From: an uncultured Lachnospiraceae bacterium
GTDB lineage: Bacteria; Bacillota; Clostridia; Lachnospirales; Lachnospiraceae
Reading direction: 5' to 3'
DNA: 59,970 nt
NCBI GenBank assembly: GCA_947626945.1
Contig: CANQUC010000013.1
Location: 1-59,970, forward strand
The notes under the pieces were generated by a model that made no database searches, was not told the DNA's origin, and worked only from the letters and a program-made list of their open reading frames with translations. Shown one piece after another: positions 7,857 through 16,706 of the stretch. The position numbers and the translations under genes were made by a program. Each line of letters begins with the position of its first letter. Position 1 is the stretch's first letter.

Positions 7857-7905
7857 TCTAAAAGTTGGGTCACTCTGTGATCTTCAAAAAGAAAAAGGAG
7901 CTATG

Positions 7906-9147
7906 ATGACCATGAAAATGACAAAAAAAATATTGTCAGCTTTGGCAGCAGCAGCCTTGATCGTTACAGCTGTGCCTGCCGTTACTGTTCAGGCAGCGCC
8001 CAATGCCATTGCTACATATGATTTTGAAAATGGTACGTCCGGCATGAGCGACTCCGGACTTGGCGGCCCTGCTCCCACAGTCGTGCAGGACAGTGAAAGA
8101 GGCAATGTGCTGCAGTTTAACGGCGGAACAGGTTCAAGATATCTGGCAGGTTCTGTGGACGCGGCCAGTGAAAACAGTACAAAGATTGATCCGGGTACTC
8201 CAAGCAGCCTGAAGCTGGATACAAACCCTTATGCCGGATCAGGAGCCACAACCGCCACCATTTCCATGTGGGTTAAGGTTCCCTCAGCCGCGGCCGGTGA
8301 CGGCGCCGCTTTGGTTGGCTTCATTTCTTCTTTCAGAGAAAATATGGAGCATCCCGCAAAGCGTACGGGAGAAAACCCCAAGGTTGACGAGATCATCAGC
8401 GGCCAGTATGCGTATGGCATTGGCACAGGAGCCTGGGATTATCCCCTTTCCACCGTACATATGATGTACTTTGGCGGTTTCCTGAGAAATACCGCATGGC
8501 TTGCGGACGAAACACAGACCTTGATGTATGCTCCCGACACATGGAAATTCCTTGTTGTAACTGTCGGCAACAATACTTCTGACAATCGGATTTATATTGA
8601 CGGCGTAGAGGTAGCCGCTCTTGCGGCGCAGCAGATGGAAGAAAACGGCATTGGCAAGCGTTTCAACCATGGCGAGCTGGATGCCACCAACAAGTCCAAC
8701 ACCGAGGAAGACACCATTATGGATGTTCTGACCGCGGCTGACACAACGGCTTATGTTGGTTACAACGGTTCCATGGCAGCGGCCAACGGCGTTTGCATTG
8801 ACGACCTGACATTTTATGATTCTGCTGTCAGCGCCGCGGATGCCATGACCATGTTCCAGAACGCGAAGAACAGCGATCAGGGCGGCGGGAACAATGAAAA
8901 TCCCAGCGGAGCGGACAACGGCAATAATAACAACGCGGCCGACGGAGGAAATCAGACAAACAATACAAATACTTCCAACAACAACGCAACCTCCACAAAG
9001 TCTCCCGCTTCGTCCGCAAAGGCAGCGACCAACAATCAGAATCTTCCTCAGACAGGCGTAGTTTCCACAGGCGTTTTGGTAGCATGCGGAGCTGCGGTTG
9101 TGGCAGGCGGCGCAATGCTGTTCAAGAAAAAAGAACATGATGAATGA
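7906..9147 (+). CDS. Cell-wall-anchored LamG-like protein (LPQTG), copy 1
   Basis: 413 residues from the second ATG of ATGATG, 5 bases after AAGGAG (the frame is also open further upstream without a good site). Signal peptide with a cleavage-like VQAAPNA. A LamG/concanavalin-like jellyroll covers about residues 35-320: it begins with ATYDFENGTSG and ends with CIDDLTFYDSAV, a common arrangement for carbohydrate- or protein-binding surface domains. Then comes a low-complexity Asn/Gly/Ser/Thr linker, the sorting signal LPQTG at about 380-384, a hydrophobic helix and a basic KKKEHDE tail. The sortase just upstream probably anchors it. The ligand is unknown. Its C-terminal 85 codons are nearly identical to those of the next gene. 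Confidence 0.92.
   Translation: MTMKMTKKILSALAAAALIVTAVPAVTVQAAPNAIATYDFENGTSGMSDSGLGGPAPTVVQDSERGNVLQFNGGTGSRYLAGSVDAASENSTKIDPGTPSSLKLDTNPYAGSGATTATISMWVKVPSAAAGDGAALVGFISSFRENMEHPAKRTGENPKVDEIISGQYAYGIGTGAWDYPLSTVHMMYFGGFLRNTAWLADETQTLMYAPDTWKFLVVTVGNNTSDNRIYIDGVEVAALAAQQMEENGIGKRFNHGELDATNKSNTEEDTIMDVLTAADTTAYVGYNGSMAAANGVCIDDLTFYDSAVSAADAMTMFQNAKNSDQGGGNNENPSGADNGNNNNAADGGNQTNNTNTSNNNATSTKSPASSAKAATNNQNLPQTGVVSTGVLVACGAAVVAGGAMLFKKKEHDE
8881..9135 (+). repeat. Linker/anchor repeat shared by the two LPQTG genes, copy 1
   Basis: The region coding the Asn-rich linker and wall anchor is nearly identical to 10199-10453. It includes more than 60 identical bases around the LPQTG codons, while the upstream LamG regions differ far more. 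Confidence 0.9.
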
Positions 9148-9235
9148 TGATCAAAGCTGTTCTTTGTAATAAATCAGGGCGTTCCAAAAAGTGCTCTGTT
9201 TTATAAAAAAATGATAGAAAGGAAGTAGTATTGCA

Positions 9236-10468
9236 ATGAAACTTGTAAAAAAAGTGTTGCCGGTTCTGGCAGCGGCCGCGCTGGTCGTGACGACTGTTCC
9301 GACAGTTACCGTTCAGGCAGCGCCTAATGCCATTGCTACATATGATTTTGAAAACGGTACATCCGGCATGAGCGATTCCGGACTTGGCGGTCCCGCTCCC
9401 GCAGTTACGCAGGACGGTGAAAGAGGCAATGTACTGCAGTTTAACGGCGGAACAGGCTCCACCTGTACAGCCGGTGTTCCTACAAAGAATTCAACAACCA
9501 TTGATCCCGGTACTCCCAGCAGTATGAAACTGGATACCAATCCCTTTGCGGGAAAGAGCCTTACCGGCGCGACCATTTCCATGTGGGTGAAAGCTCCCGC
9601 GGCAGCGGCGGAAGAAGGCGCGGGCCTGATAGGCTTTGTTTCCAAAGAGTACAGCGGTCTGGAGCATCCCGACAAGATCTACGACAAAAATACCACAGAT
9701 GAGCTGATCAGCGGCCAGTACTGCTACGGTATCGGTGTTGGCGCCAATGACGACGACGTGTTGATGAGCAGCGCAATGGTCAACTTTGTGGGTATGCTGA
9801 GCAATTCCATGTGGATGAAGGATCTGGATCAGACCTTTATTACCAATGCTGACAAATGGGTATTTATGGTGGTAACTCTGGGCAATAATGCCGCAGATAA
9901 TAAGATTTACATCGACGGAACAAAAATTGCGGAAACACTTCCTCAGACAGGCGTGCCCTGCGGTATCGGCAAACGTTTCAACCTTGGCGAGGCACATACA
10001 ACTGACGCGGAGGCAAACAAGCATGAGCCTCAGTTGATGGATATCCTTACAGCTTCCGATACTACCGCGTATTTTGGATACACCGGATGTATGGCAGCGG
10101 CCAATGGCGTTTTTGTTGATGACGTGACGTTCTATGATTCTATCGCAAGCGATTCTGATGTAGTGACCATGACTCAGAACGCAAAGAACAGCGCTCCGGG
10201 CGGTGGGAACAATGAAAATCCCAGCGGAGCGGACAACAGCAATGATAACAACGCGGCGGACGGAGGAAATCAGACAAACAACACAAATACCTCCAACAAC
10301 AACGCAACCTCCACAAGATCTCCCGCTGCTTCCGCAAAGGCAGCGACCAACAACCAGAATCTTCCTCAGACAGGCGTAGTTTCCACAGGCGTTTTGGTAG
10401 CATGCGGAGCTGCGGTTGTAGCAGGCGGCGCAATGCTGTTTAAGAAAAGAGAAAAAGAGGAAGAATAA
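9236..10468 (+). CDS. Cell-wall-anchored LamG-like protein (LPQTG), copy 2
   Basis: 410 residues, paralogue of the preceding gene with the same order: signal peptide ending VQAAPNA, LamG-like domain (DFENGTSGMSDSGLGG), Asn-rich linker, LPQTG at 376-380, membrane helix, KKREKEEE tail. The ATG has AGGAAG upstream. A second, internal LPQTG lies at residues 235-239, where copy 1 reads unrelated residues. It is inside the jellyroll and not followed by a membrane helix, so it should not be a normal sorting site. The central LamG part has diverged much more than the tail, which suggests gene conversion of the anchor region. Confidence 0.92.
   Translation: MKLVKKVLPVLAAAALVVTTVPTVTVQAAPNAIATYDFENGTSGMSDSGLGGPAPAVTQDGERGNVLQFNGGTGSTCTAGVPTKNSTTIDPGTPSSMKLDTNPFAGKSLTGATISMWVKAPAAAAEEGAGLIGFVSKEYSGLEHPDKIYDKNTTDELISGQYCYGIGVGANDDDVLMSSAMVNFVGMLSNSMWMKDLDQTFITNADKWVFMVVTLGNNAADNKIYIDGTKIAETLPQTGVPCGIGKRFNLGEAHTTDAEANKHEPQLMDILTASDTTAYFGYTGCMAAANGVFVDDVTFYDSIASDSDVVTMTQNAKNSAPGGGNNENPSGADNSNDNNAADGGNQTNNTNTSNNNATSTRSPAASAKAATNNQNLPQTGVVSTGVLVACGAAVVAGGAMLFKKREKEEE
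10199..10453 (+). repeat. Linker/anchor repeat shared by the two LPQTG genes, copy 2
   Basis: Counterpart of 8881-9135. The 17-bp stretch coding LPQTGV (10361-10377) also occurs upstream in the same gene at 9938-9954. Confidence 0.9.
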
Positions 10469-10503
10469 ACGGATTTTTTGACAGCATAAAGTGATAAGTT
10501 TTT

Positions 10504-10545
10504 TCAGGCGTCCTCAAAAAATGAGGGCGCCTGAAATTTTTTGCA
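10504..10545 (+). terminator. Intrinsic terminator after the LPQTG genes
   Basis: A stem of TTCAGGCG with CGCCTGAA, plus inner CCTC/GAGG, closed by an A-rich loop and followed by ATTTTTTG. Confidence 0.85.
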
Positions 10546-10565
10546 GAATAAAATGCGTCCTTTTC

Positions 10566-10594
10566 TTGATTTTGCGGGCACGGAAAGGTATACT
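10566..10594 (+). promoter_or_regulatory. Sigma-A promoter for the HD-GYP regulator
   Basis: TTGATT (10566-10571), 17 bp, TATACT (10589-10594), about 30 bases before the start codon. Confidence 0.7.
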
Positions 10595-10624
10595 ATATTT
10601 TAAGAAACATAAGGAGGGTATCCG

Positions 10625-11770
10625 ATGTCTGGCAAAAATAAAATTGACAGTTCCATGATGAGGCAGCTGTCTTTCTTAAACCAGTCCCATGAGTCATCTT
10701 TGCAGGGCAATGACCTTTTGGAAAGCGCAGACGCTTTTGCCCACATTCTTGTGGCATCCGGAGATGAAGACGAACTGCGGACAGTGGAAGAGATGCTGGA
10801 AAAACGGTATTTTGTCCATTGTGTTCGGTCCGGAAAGGAATTGCTCCAAAGCCTTAGGCAGACAATTCCGGATCTGATGATCCTGGATGAGAAAATGCCG
10901 GATGAGGAGGTGTTTGCCCTCCTGAATCAGATCAGAAGCATGGAGGGATGCCGGGAGGTGCCCGCGATTCTGATGGTACAGGCAAAACGGACGGGAACGC
11001 AGATCTTTGATATGGAAATCAAGGGTCTGAATGCAGGTGTATCCGATCTGATTTTAAAGCCCTTTGCGGAGGAAATTGTATTCTTCCGGGTAAACCGTAT
11101 TCTGGAGCTTGCAAGGCTGAAACAGGATCTGCAGAGAGAAGTGGCCTATCAGACGGTGGAGGCTGAGCGCAGAAGACAGCAGGTAGAGCGTCTGTCTGTC
11201 CAGGTGATCGAGGCCCTGGTCAGTGCCATTGACGCCAAGGATGAATACACAAACGGCCATTCCATCCGGGTAGCTGAATATGCCAGGGAAATTGCGAAAA
11301 GATACGGCCTGCCGGAAAAAACCCAGGCAGATATTTACTATATGGCGCTTCTTCACGACATTGGCAAGATCGGAATACCGGATACCATAATTCAAAAGAC
11401 AACCGGTCTTACAGCGGAAGAATACAAACTGGTGTTGTCTCATCCTACTATCGGCGCGGAGATTCTGCGGCATATTTCAGAAATGCCGGGGATCGATACC
11501 GCCGCAAGATGGCACCATGAGAAATATGACGGCACCGGTTATCCGGACGGGCTGAAGGGAGAGGAAATTCCCCAGTTTGTCAGGATCATCGGAGTGGCAG
11601 ACGCCTATGACGCCATGTCCTCCAAGCGCAGCTACCGGGATGTGCTTCCTCAGGATGTGGTGCGCAAAGAGATCGTCAACGGAAAAGGCACTCAGTTTGA
11701 TCCGGTGTTCGCGGATATCCTGATCCGGATGATCGACGAGGACAAAGAGTATCAGATGCGTGAAAAATAG
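10625..11770 (+). CDS. Response regulator with HD-GYP output domain
   Basis: 381 residues. A receiver domain (about 38-165) has its phospho-acceptor at D88 (LMILDEKMPD) and conserved K145. A helical linker at about 165-195 leads to an HD-GYP domain with H212, HD at 244-245, HHE at 297-299 and DGTGYP at 302-307, all intact. HD-GYP enzymes degrade cyclic di-GMP (some degrade cGAMP), so this protein probably lowers c-di-GMP in response to a kinase. No kinase is adjacent. The ATG has AAGGAGG. The 28-base gap to the next start suggests the following GH13-like gene is co-transcribed. Confidence 0.93.
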   Translation: MSGKNKIDSSMMRQLSFLNQSHESSLQGNDLLESADAFAHILVASGDEDELRTVEEMLEKRYFVHCVRSGKELLQSLRQTIPDLMILDEKMPDEEVFALLNQIRSMEGCREVPAILMVQAKRTGTQIFDMEIKGLNAGVSDLILKPFAEEIVFFRVNRILELARLKQDLQREVAYQTVEAERRRQQVERLSVQVIEALVSAIDAKDEYTNGHSIRVAEYAREIAKRYGLPEKTQADIYYMALLHDIGKIGIPDTIIQKTTGLTAEEYKLVLSHPTIGAEILRHISEMPGIDTAARWHHEKYDGTGYPDGLKGEEIPQFVRIIGVADAYDAMSSKRSYRDVLPQDVVRKEIVNGKGTQFDPVFADILIRMIDEDKEYQMREK

Positions 11771-11798
11771 ACGGTACCTGTGGGAAAGGGGAGACAAT

Positions 11799-13661
11799 AT
11801 GAAGCGGGACAGCGCAGGCAAACAGGAAAAACAACAATTTCAGATCAAAGAAGGAATCCCGATTCCCATTGGCGTATATCGGACCAAGAGAGGCGTGAAC
11901 CTGTCTGTCTGTATTCCCTCCGGAAAGACCTGCAGGCTTTTGATCTACCGGAAAGGAAATTCGGTTCCCTGCAGAACTGTTTCCACAAAAGAGGGCAGAC
12001 GGATCGGCAACGTATGGGCGCTGGAATTCCTGGATTTTGATGAAAAGGCCTATGAGTACAATCTGGAGATTGACGGTGTGGTGGCGCCGGCTCCCTACGC
12101 GCGCAGAGTGATCGGAAGAGAGCAGTTTGGATTTCTGAAAGATCCGGAAAAAAAGCCCTTTGTCCGCTGCGGATTTGCGTCCCCGGATTATGACTGGGAG
12201 GGAGACCGTCCCCTGCAGATCCCCTCTGATCAGGTGTGTGGGTACAGTCTTCATGTGCGGGGATTTACCAGACATGCCTCTTCCAAAGTCAGGCATAAGG
12301 GGACGTTTCTGGGAATTGTGGAAAAACTGCCCTATCTGTGTGATCTTGGCATCAATCAGATCGAACTGATGCCGGCCTATGAATTTGATGAATGCCGGAT
12401 AGAAGCTCCCTATAACCAGGCTTCTCCCAGATTGAATTACTGGGGTTATGGACCGGCTTGCTTCTTTTCGCCAAAGGCTTCCTATAGTGCGGGAGAGGAT
12501 CCCTGCAGAGAATTTAAGGATATGGTAAAGGCCTGTCACAAAGCCGGCGTGGAAGTAATCATGGAGTTTTATTTCCCGGAAAAGACAAACGGACATCTGA
12601 TTCTGGACTGTATCCGTTATTGGGCAATGGTCTATCATGTGGACGGCTTTCATATTAACAGCGGAGGGATCCCGGTGGAAGAACTGGTGACGGATCCCAT
12701 TCTGTCCGGCACCAAATTTTATTCCGCGGATTCCGCGGGGCTTGCCTGCGGCGGACAGCGGGAAAAAGTAGCGGTTTACCAGGAGGATTTTCAGCAGGCC
12801 GCAAGGCGGATCTTAAAAAGCGACGAAGACCAGCTTGGGAGATTTACCCGGTGTCTCACCAATCAGCCGGAAAAAACCGGGATCATCAATTATATTACCG
12901 GACACAACGGATTTACGCTGCTGGATCTGGTCTCCTATGATCAGAAGCACAATGAGGCCAACGGCGAGGACAACCGGGACGGCAGCAATTATAATCTCAG
13001 CTGGAACTGTGGTGAAGAGGGAAAGACCAGAAAGAAAAAGGTCATGGCGCTTCGCAGAAGGCAGATGAAGAACGCGCTTTCCATGCTGTTTCTGTCTCAG
13101 GGCATCCCCATGCTTTTGGCGGGGGATGAGATGGGCAATTCTCAGGAGGGCAACAACAATGCCTATTGCCTGGACAATGAGATTTCCTGGGTACAGTGGA
13201 ACCGGCCTCCCTACAAAGAGATCGGTGAATTTGTAAAAAAGCTGATTGCCATCCGCAGGGAGCACCCCATTCTGCACCGTCAGGAAGGGCTGCGCATGAT
13301 GGACGTAACCGGATGCGGGTATCCGGATCTGTCCTATCACAGCGAAAAAGCCTGGTATTCTGAGATGGATTATTACAGCCGCCACATTGGCGTTATGTAT
13401 TGTGACGGCAAAAAGTCGGAAGAGGGAAAAATCAGCAGAGATTTTCTGTACGCGGCTTTTAATTTCCATTGGCTGGAACACAGCTTTGCCCTTCCCAATC
13501 TGCCTCAAAATATGAAATGGTGTCTGTTGTTTTCTACCGGAGCGCCGGAGGAAGAAAACTGTGTCCAGGCGGATCCGGCAAAAATTTTAAAGGATCAGCG
13601 CCAACTGACTGTTGAGGGCAGAACGGTGGCGCTTCTGACAGGAGTATTGACAGATGAATGA
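11799..13661 (+). CDS. GlgX/isoamylase-like GH13 protein lacking catalytic residues
   Basis: 620 residues; the start has AAGGGGAG 5 bases upstream (an ATG at 11760 overlaps the previous gene and lacks a site). It has an N-terminal CBM48-like domain (about 15-110) and a GH13 barrel of the glycogen-debranching type, recognisable from NYWGYGPACFF and KHNEANGEDNRDG. The active site is gone: the usual DVVYNH strand reads EFYFPE, the nucleophile position in DGFHIN is N287, no general-acid Glu follows (GTKFYSAD near 305-312), and the transition-state Asp is N370 (GHNGF). It is therefore probably a glucan-binding or regulatory pseudoenzyme. Family firm; inactivity is inferred. Confidence 0.88.
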   Translation: MKRDSAGKQEKQQFQIKEGIPIPIGVYRTKRGVNLSVCIPSGKTCRLLIYRKGNSVPCRTVSTKEGRRIGNVWALEFLDFDEKAYEYNLEIDGVVAPAPYARRVIGREQFGFLKDPEKKPFVRCGFASPDYDWEGDRPLQIPSDQVCGYSLHVRGFTRHASSKVRHKGTFLGIVEKLPYLCDLGINQIELMPAYEFDECRIEAPYNQASPRLNYWGYGPACFFSPKASYSAGEDPCREFKDMVKACHKAGVEVIMEFYFPEKTNGHLILDCIRYWAMVYHVDGFHINSGGIPVEELVTDPILSGTKFYSADSAGLACGGQREKVAVYQEDFQQAARRILKSDEDQLGRFTRCLTNQPEKTGIINYITGHNGFTLLDLVSYDQKHNEANGEDNRDGSNYNLSWNCGEEGKTRKKKVMALRRRQMKNALSMLFLSQGIPMLLAGDEMGNSQEGNNNAYCLDNEISWVQWNRPPYKEIGEFVKKLIAIRREHPILHRQEGLRMMDVTGCGYPDLSYHSEKAWYSEMDYYSRHIGVMYCDGKKSEEGKISRDFLYAAFNFHWLEHSFALPNLPQNMKWCLLFSTGAPEEENCVQADPAKILKDQRQLTVEGRTVALLTGVLTDE

Positions 13662-14472
13662 GGGTTTCCGGAAAGATGACCGGCCCCAAGAAGCCGCGGG
13701 AAGGCGGTTTTTCACCGGCTTTCAGCTGAAATGGATCGCCATGGTCACCATGCTGATCGATCATGTGGGGTACTTGTTTCAGAAACAGCTTGGCGTCTGG
13801 TACAGTCTGTTCCGCAGGGTGGGACGGCTGGCGTTTCCGATCTTCTGCTTTATGCTTGTGGAGGGATTTGTCCACACCCGCAGCCGTAAGGCTTATGTGT
13901 TAAGACTGGGCGCGTTTTGTATCATAAGCGAGCCCTGCTTTGATCTGGCTTTTTACGGAAAGCTGTATTACGCTGAGAAGCAGAATGTATTTTTTACCCT
14001 GCTCCTGGGTTTTTGTACTGTCTGGCTGATTGACGCTTTGTGGCGGAAGAAGCTGAAAAACTCCTGGCTCAACGACCTGAAAGATCTGGCGGCGTTTCTG
14101 GCAGGAACCGGAGCGGGCTGTATGCTTGCGGTTTTGCTTCAGACCGACTACAGCTATCGGGGCATTCTGTTTGTGGTCGGCTTTTATTGTCTGCGAAGCA
14201 TCCGGGTTCTGGCCCTGGTTTGGATGGGCCTTGTAAACTGTTTCGCGGAACGTCTGCTGACCTGGCTGAAGAGGAGAAGAATGGGATTTCCCTTTTACGG
14301 CGATCTGATGCAGGTCAAACTGCAGGACTCGGCCATCCTTGCAATTCTGCCCATCCTTTTATATAATGGTCAGAAAGGGCGGAGCATGAAATGGCTGTTT
14401 TATGTTTTTTATCCCGTACATTTGCTGCTGCTGTACATGATCCATCAGCTGATTGTCGGCGGCGGCCTGTAA
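13654..14472 (+). CDS. TraX family membrane protein
   Basis: 272 residues with about 7-8 hydrophobic segments. The N-terminal region LKWIAMVTMLIDHVGYLF and the following LAFPIFCFMLVEGF segment are the TraX signature. TraX was named for acetylation of F pilin, but in Firmicutes chromosomes the family is common without conjugation genes, and its acyl-transfer role is unproven. The start overlaps the end of the GH13-like gene by 8 bases, so translation is coupled. No conjugation genes are nearby. Confidence 0.85.
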   Translation: MNEGFRKDDRPQEAAGRRFFTGFQLKWIAMVTMLIDHVGYLFQKQLGVWYSLFRRVGRLAFPIFCFMLVEGFVHTRSRKAYVLRLGAFCIISEPCFDLAFYGKLYYAEKQNVFFTLLLGFCTVWLIDALWRKKLKNSWLNDLKDLAAFLAGTGAGCMLAVLLQTDYSYRGILFVVGFYCLRSIRVLALVWMGLVNCFAERLLTWLKRRRMGFPFYGDLMQVKLQDSAILAILPILLYNGQKGRSMKWLFYVFYPVHLLLLYMIHQLIVGGGL

Positions 14473-14514
14473 AATAGAATATCCGGGTTTTGGCCGGAGA
14501 AAAGAGGTTTTTAC

Positions 14515-15516
14515 ATGATCAATGATAAAAAAGTGCTGTTCAGCGGCATGCAGGCAACGGGGACACTGACACTGGGCAATTACGCTGGCGCGCTGAAAAA
14601 CTGGGTGCAGCTTTCCGACCAGTACCAGTGCTTTTACAGTGTGGTAGATCTGCATTCCATTACGATCCGCAGGGATCCGGCAGATCTTCGGAAACGGGCA
14701 AGGGATCTGCTGGCGCTGTACATAGCGGCCGGGCTGGATCCGAAGAAAAACTGTATTTACTATCAGTCTCATGTATCCGCTCACGCGGAGCTTGCCTGGA
14801 TCCTGAACTGTTTTACTTATATGGGCGAGCTGAACCGGATGACGCAGTTTAAGGATAAGAGCCGAAAGCACCAGGATAATATCAACGCGGGCCTGTTTAC
14901 CTATCCGGTTCTGATGGCGGCGGACATTCTGCTTTATCAGGCGGATGTGGTGCCTGTAGGGCTGGATCAGATGCAGCATCTGGAGCTGACAAGGGATATC
15001 GCTCAGCGGTTCAATAAGATCTATGGGGACGTGTTTACCGTGCCGGAGCCTTATGTGGGAAAGGCAGGCGCCAATATCAAATCTCTTCAGGAGCCCGACA
15101 AGAAAATGTCCAAGTCTGATGAGAATCCCAATGCCAGCATTTATCTGACAGACGATCCGGACACCGTCATGCGCAAATGCAAGCGGGCGGTGACGGATTC
15201 CGGCAGCGAGATCCTTTATCGGGACGACAAGCCGGGAATCCGGAATCTGATTGATATTTACTGTGCCATGACAGGAAAGACTCCCGGGGAGACTGAAAAG
15301 GAATTTGAGGGAAAAGGTTACGGTCAGTTTAAGGAAGCAGTGGGAGAATCCGTGGTGGCGCAGCTTCGTCCTTTGCAGGAACGGTTTGCCCAGGTTTCCG
15401 CTGACAAGGCTTACCTGTCCGGAATCATCAAGGAGAACGGAGAAAAGGCTTCTTATTTCGCTACAAAAACACTGAGAAAAGTGCAGCAAAAGATTGGTTT
15501 TCCTGCAAGACCATAA
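14515..15516 (+). CDS. trpS: Tryptophanyl-tRNA synthetase
   Basis: 333 residues, standard for the short bacterial enzyme that charges tRNA-Trp. It is a class I Rossmann synthetase: the HIGH-like motif is TLGN at about 19-22 with GMQATG just before it, and KMSKS is at 197-201. MTQFKDKS and VGLDQMQHLELTRDIA are typical TrpRS segments. The ATG has AAAGAGG upstream. Only 42 bases separate it from the TraX gene, so there is no room for a T-box leader and it is probably read from upstream. Confidence 0.97.
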   Translation: MINDKKVLFSGMQATGTLTLGNYAGALKNWVQLSDQYQCFYSVVDLHSITIRRDPADLRKRARDLLALYIAAGLDPKKNCIYYQSHVSAHAELAWILNCFTYMGELNRMTQFKDKSRKHQDNINAGLFTYPVLMAADILLYQADVVPVGLDQMQHLELTRDIAQRFNKIYGDVFTVPEPYVGKAGANIKSLQEPDKKMSKSDENPNASIYLTDDPDTVMRKCKRAVTDSGSEILYRDDKPGIRNLIDIYCAMTGKTPGETEKEFEGKGYGQFKEAVGESVVAQLRPLQERFAQVSADKAYLSGIIKENGEKASYFATKTLRKVQQKIGFPARP

Positions 15517-15565
15517 AAGGACAAAACGGTTTATATCGGAAAGGATGTTTGTCAGGCTGTTTGTG

Positions 15566-15642
15566 CCGGAGCGTCTCAGGCAGCCCTTTTGACAGGCGGG
15601 CGCATTTGCGGATTTGTTGATCCCGCCGCGTAAACGCTCCGG
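15566..15642 (+). repeat. Inverted repeat before the beta-propeller gene
   Basis: CCGGAGCGT (15566-15574) is repeated inverted as ACGCTCCGG (15634-15642), 14 bases before the start codon. The transcript could fold into a long hairpin, but there is no T-run and no known RNA family was recognised. Confidence 0.35.
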
Positions 15643-15655
15643 AATGGAGAGGAAA

Positions 15656-16705
15656 ATGGGAAGAGATATTTTATATGTGGGCACATATACTCATGGAACC
15701 AGCGTAGGGATCCATATTTATGATATGGATGTGGAAAACGGCACGTTAAAGGAACGGAAAGTGGTTCCCATCAACAACGCGTCTTATATGGTTCAGTCCA
15801 AGAGCGGAAAATACCTGTACTCCATCTGCGACGAAGGAGTGGAAGCTTTCCGTATTCTGCCGGACGGCGATCTGGAGCTGATCAATCAGGCAGGCATCCG
15901 GGGAATGCGGGGCTGTCATTTGTCTACGGATTCCAGGGACCGGTTTTTGTTTGTGGCAGGGTATCATGACGGAAAGGTGACGGTGATGCGCCTGAATCAG
16001 GACGGGTCTATCGGTGAGATCTGCGACGGGATTTTTCACAAAGGGCTTGGCAGTATCGCGGAGCGGAATTTCCGTCCCCATGTGAACTGTGTGGTTCCTA
16101 CGCCGGACGATCGGTTTTTGTGCGCGGTAGATCTTGGCGTGGATCATGTCAAGATCTATTCCCTTGATGAGGTCACCGGCAAGCTTCGCCTTGTGGATAT
16201 TCTTCACTGTCCGTTGGAATCCGCTCCAAGAAAGATGGTATTCAGCGAGGACGGCAGATATGCCTATGTGATCTGCGAACTGAAAAATTATATTATGGAA
16301 TATGAATACCTTGGCCCGGATAAAGCGTCCAAGTTTGAAAGACTGGACAAGATCAGCACCCTGGATGAGGATGAGACAAGCAACTGCGCCGCTTCCGGCA
16401 TGAAGCTGTCTCCAGACGGCAAGTATCTGTATTGCTCCAACGCAGGGGAAAACAGCCTGGGCATCTTTCGCATCAAACCGGACGGAAGGCTGGAAAAGAT
16501 CTGCGTGCTTCCCGTCAGCGGCGATTATCCAAAGGACATTGACGTCTTCCCGGATATGCGCCATGTGATTGCCTTAAATCATGAATCCAATTCCATTACC
16601 ACCTTTGCGGTGGACTATGAAAAGGGTACCATTGCCATGAATGCGGCGCCCCTCTATATTGAAACGCCCAACTGCGCGCTGGTGATCCATCTTGAGGAGG
16701 AGTAA
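15656..16705 (+). CDS. Lactonase-family seven-bladed beta-propeller (6-phosphogluconolactonase type)
   Basis: 349 residues from the ATG of MGRDILYVGTYTHG, with GAGAGG just upstream; the frame is open to a TTG at 15614, but that part is not conserved-looking. Pattern of the YkgB/Pgl lactonase family: repeated blades such as LSPDGKYLYCSNAGENSL, with RPHVNCVVPTPDDRFL near the middle. Members hydrolyse 6-phosphogluconolactone or related sugar lactones; for Firmicutes members the substrate is rarely proven. It ends 1 base before the aroC start. Confidence 0.85.
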   Translation: MGRDILYVGTYTHGTSVGIHIYDMDVENGTLKERKVVPINNASYMVQSKSGKYLYSICDEGVEAFRILPDGDLELINQAGIRGMRGCHLSTDSRDRFLFVAGYHDGKVTVMRLNQDGSIGEICDGIFHKGLGSIAERNFRPHVNCVVPTPDDRFLCAVDLGVDHVKIYSLDEVTGKLRLVDILHCPLESAPRKMVFSEDGRYAYVICELKNYIMEYEYLGPDKASKFERLDKISTLDEDETSNCAASGMKLSPDGKYLYCSNAGENSLGIFRIKPDGRLEKICVLPVSGDYPKDIDVFPDMRHVIALNHESNSITTFAVDYEKGTIAMNAAPLYIETPNCALVIHLEEE

Positions 16706-16706
16706 T

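Noticed and set aside
13654-14472. TraX-like gene as a sign of a conjugative element
   Set aside because: No relaxase, coupling protein or type IV secretion gene is nearby, and chromosomal TraX-like proteins are common in Firmicutes.
14359-15684. A 441-codon minus-strand frame over trpS
   Set aside because: trpS on the plus strand has all synthetase motifs; the antisense frame has none.
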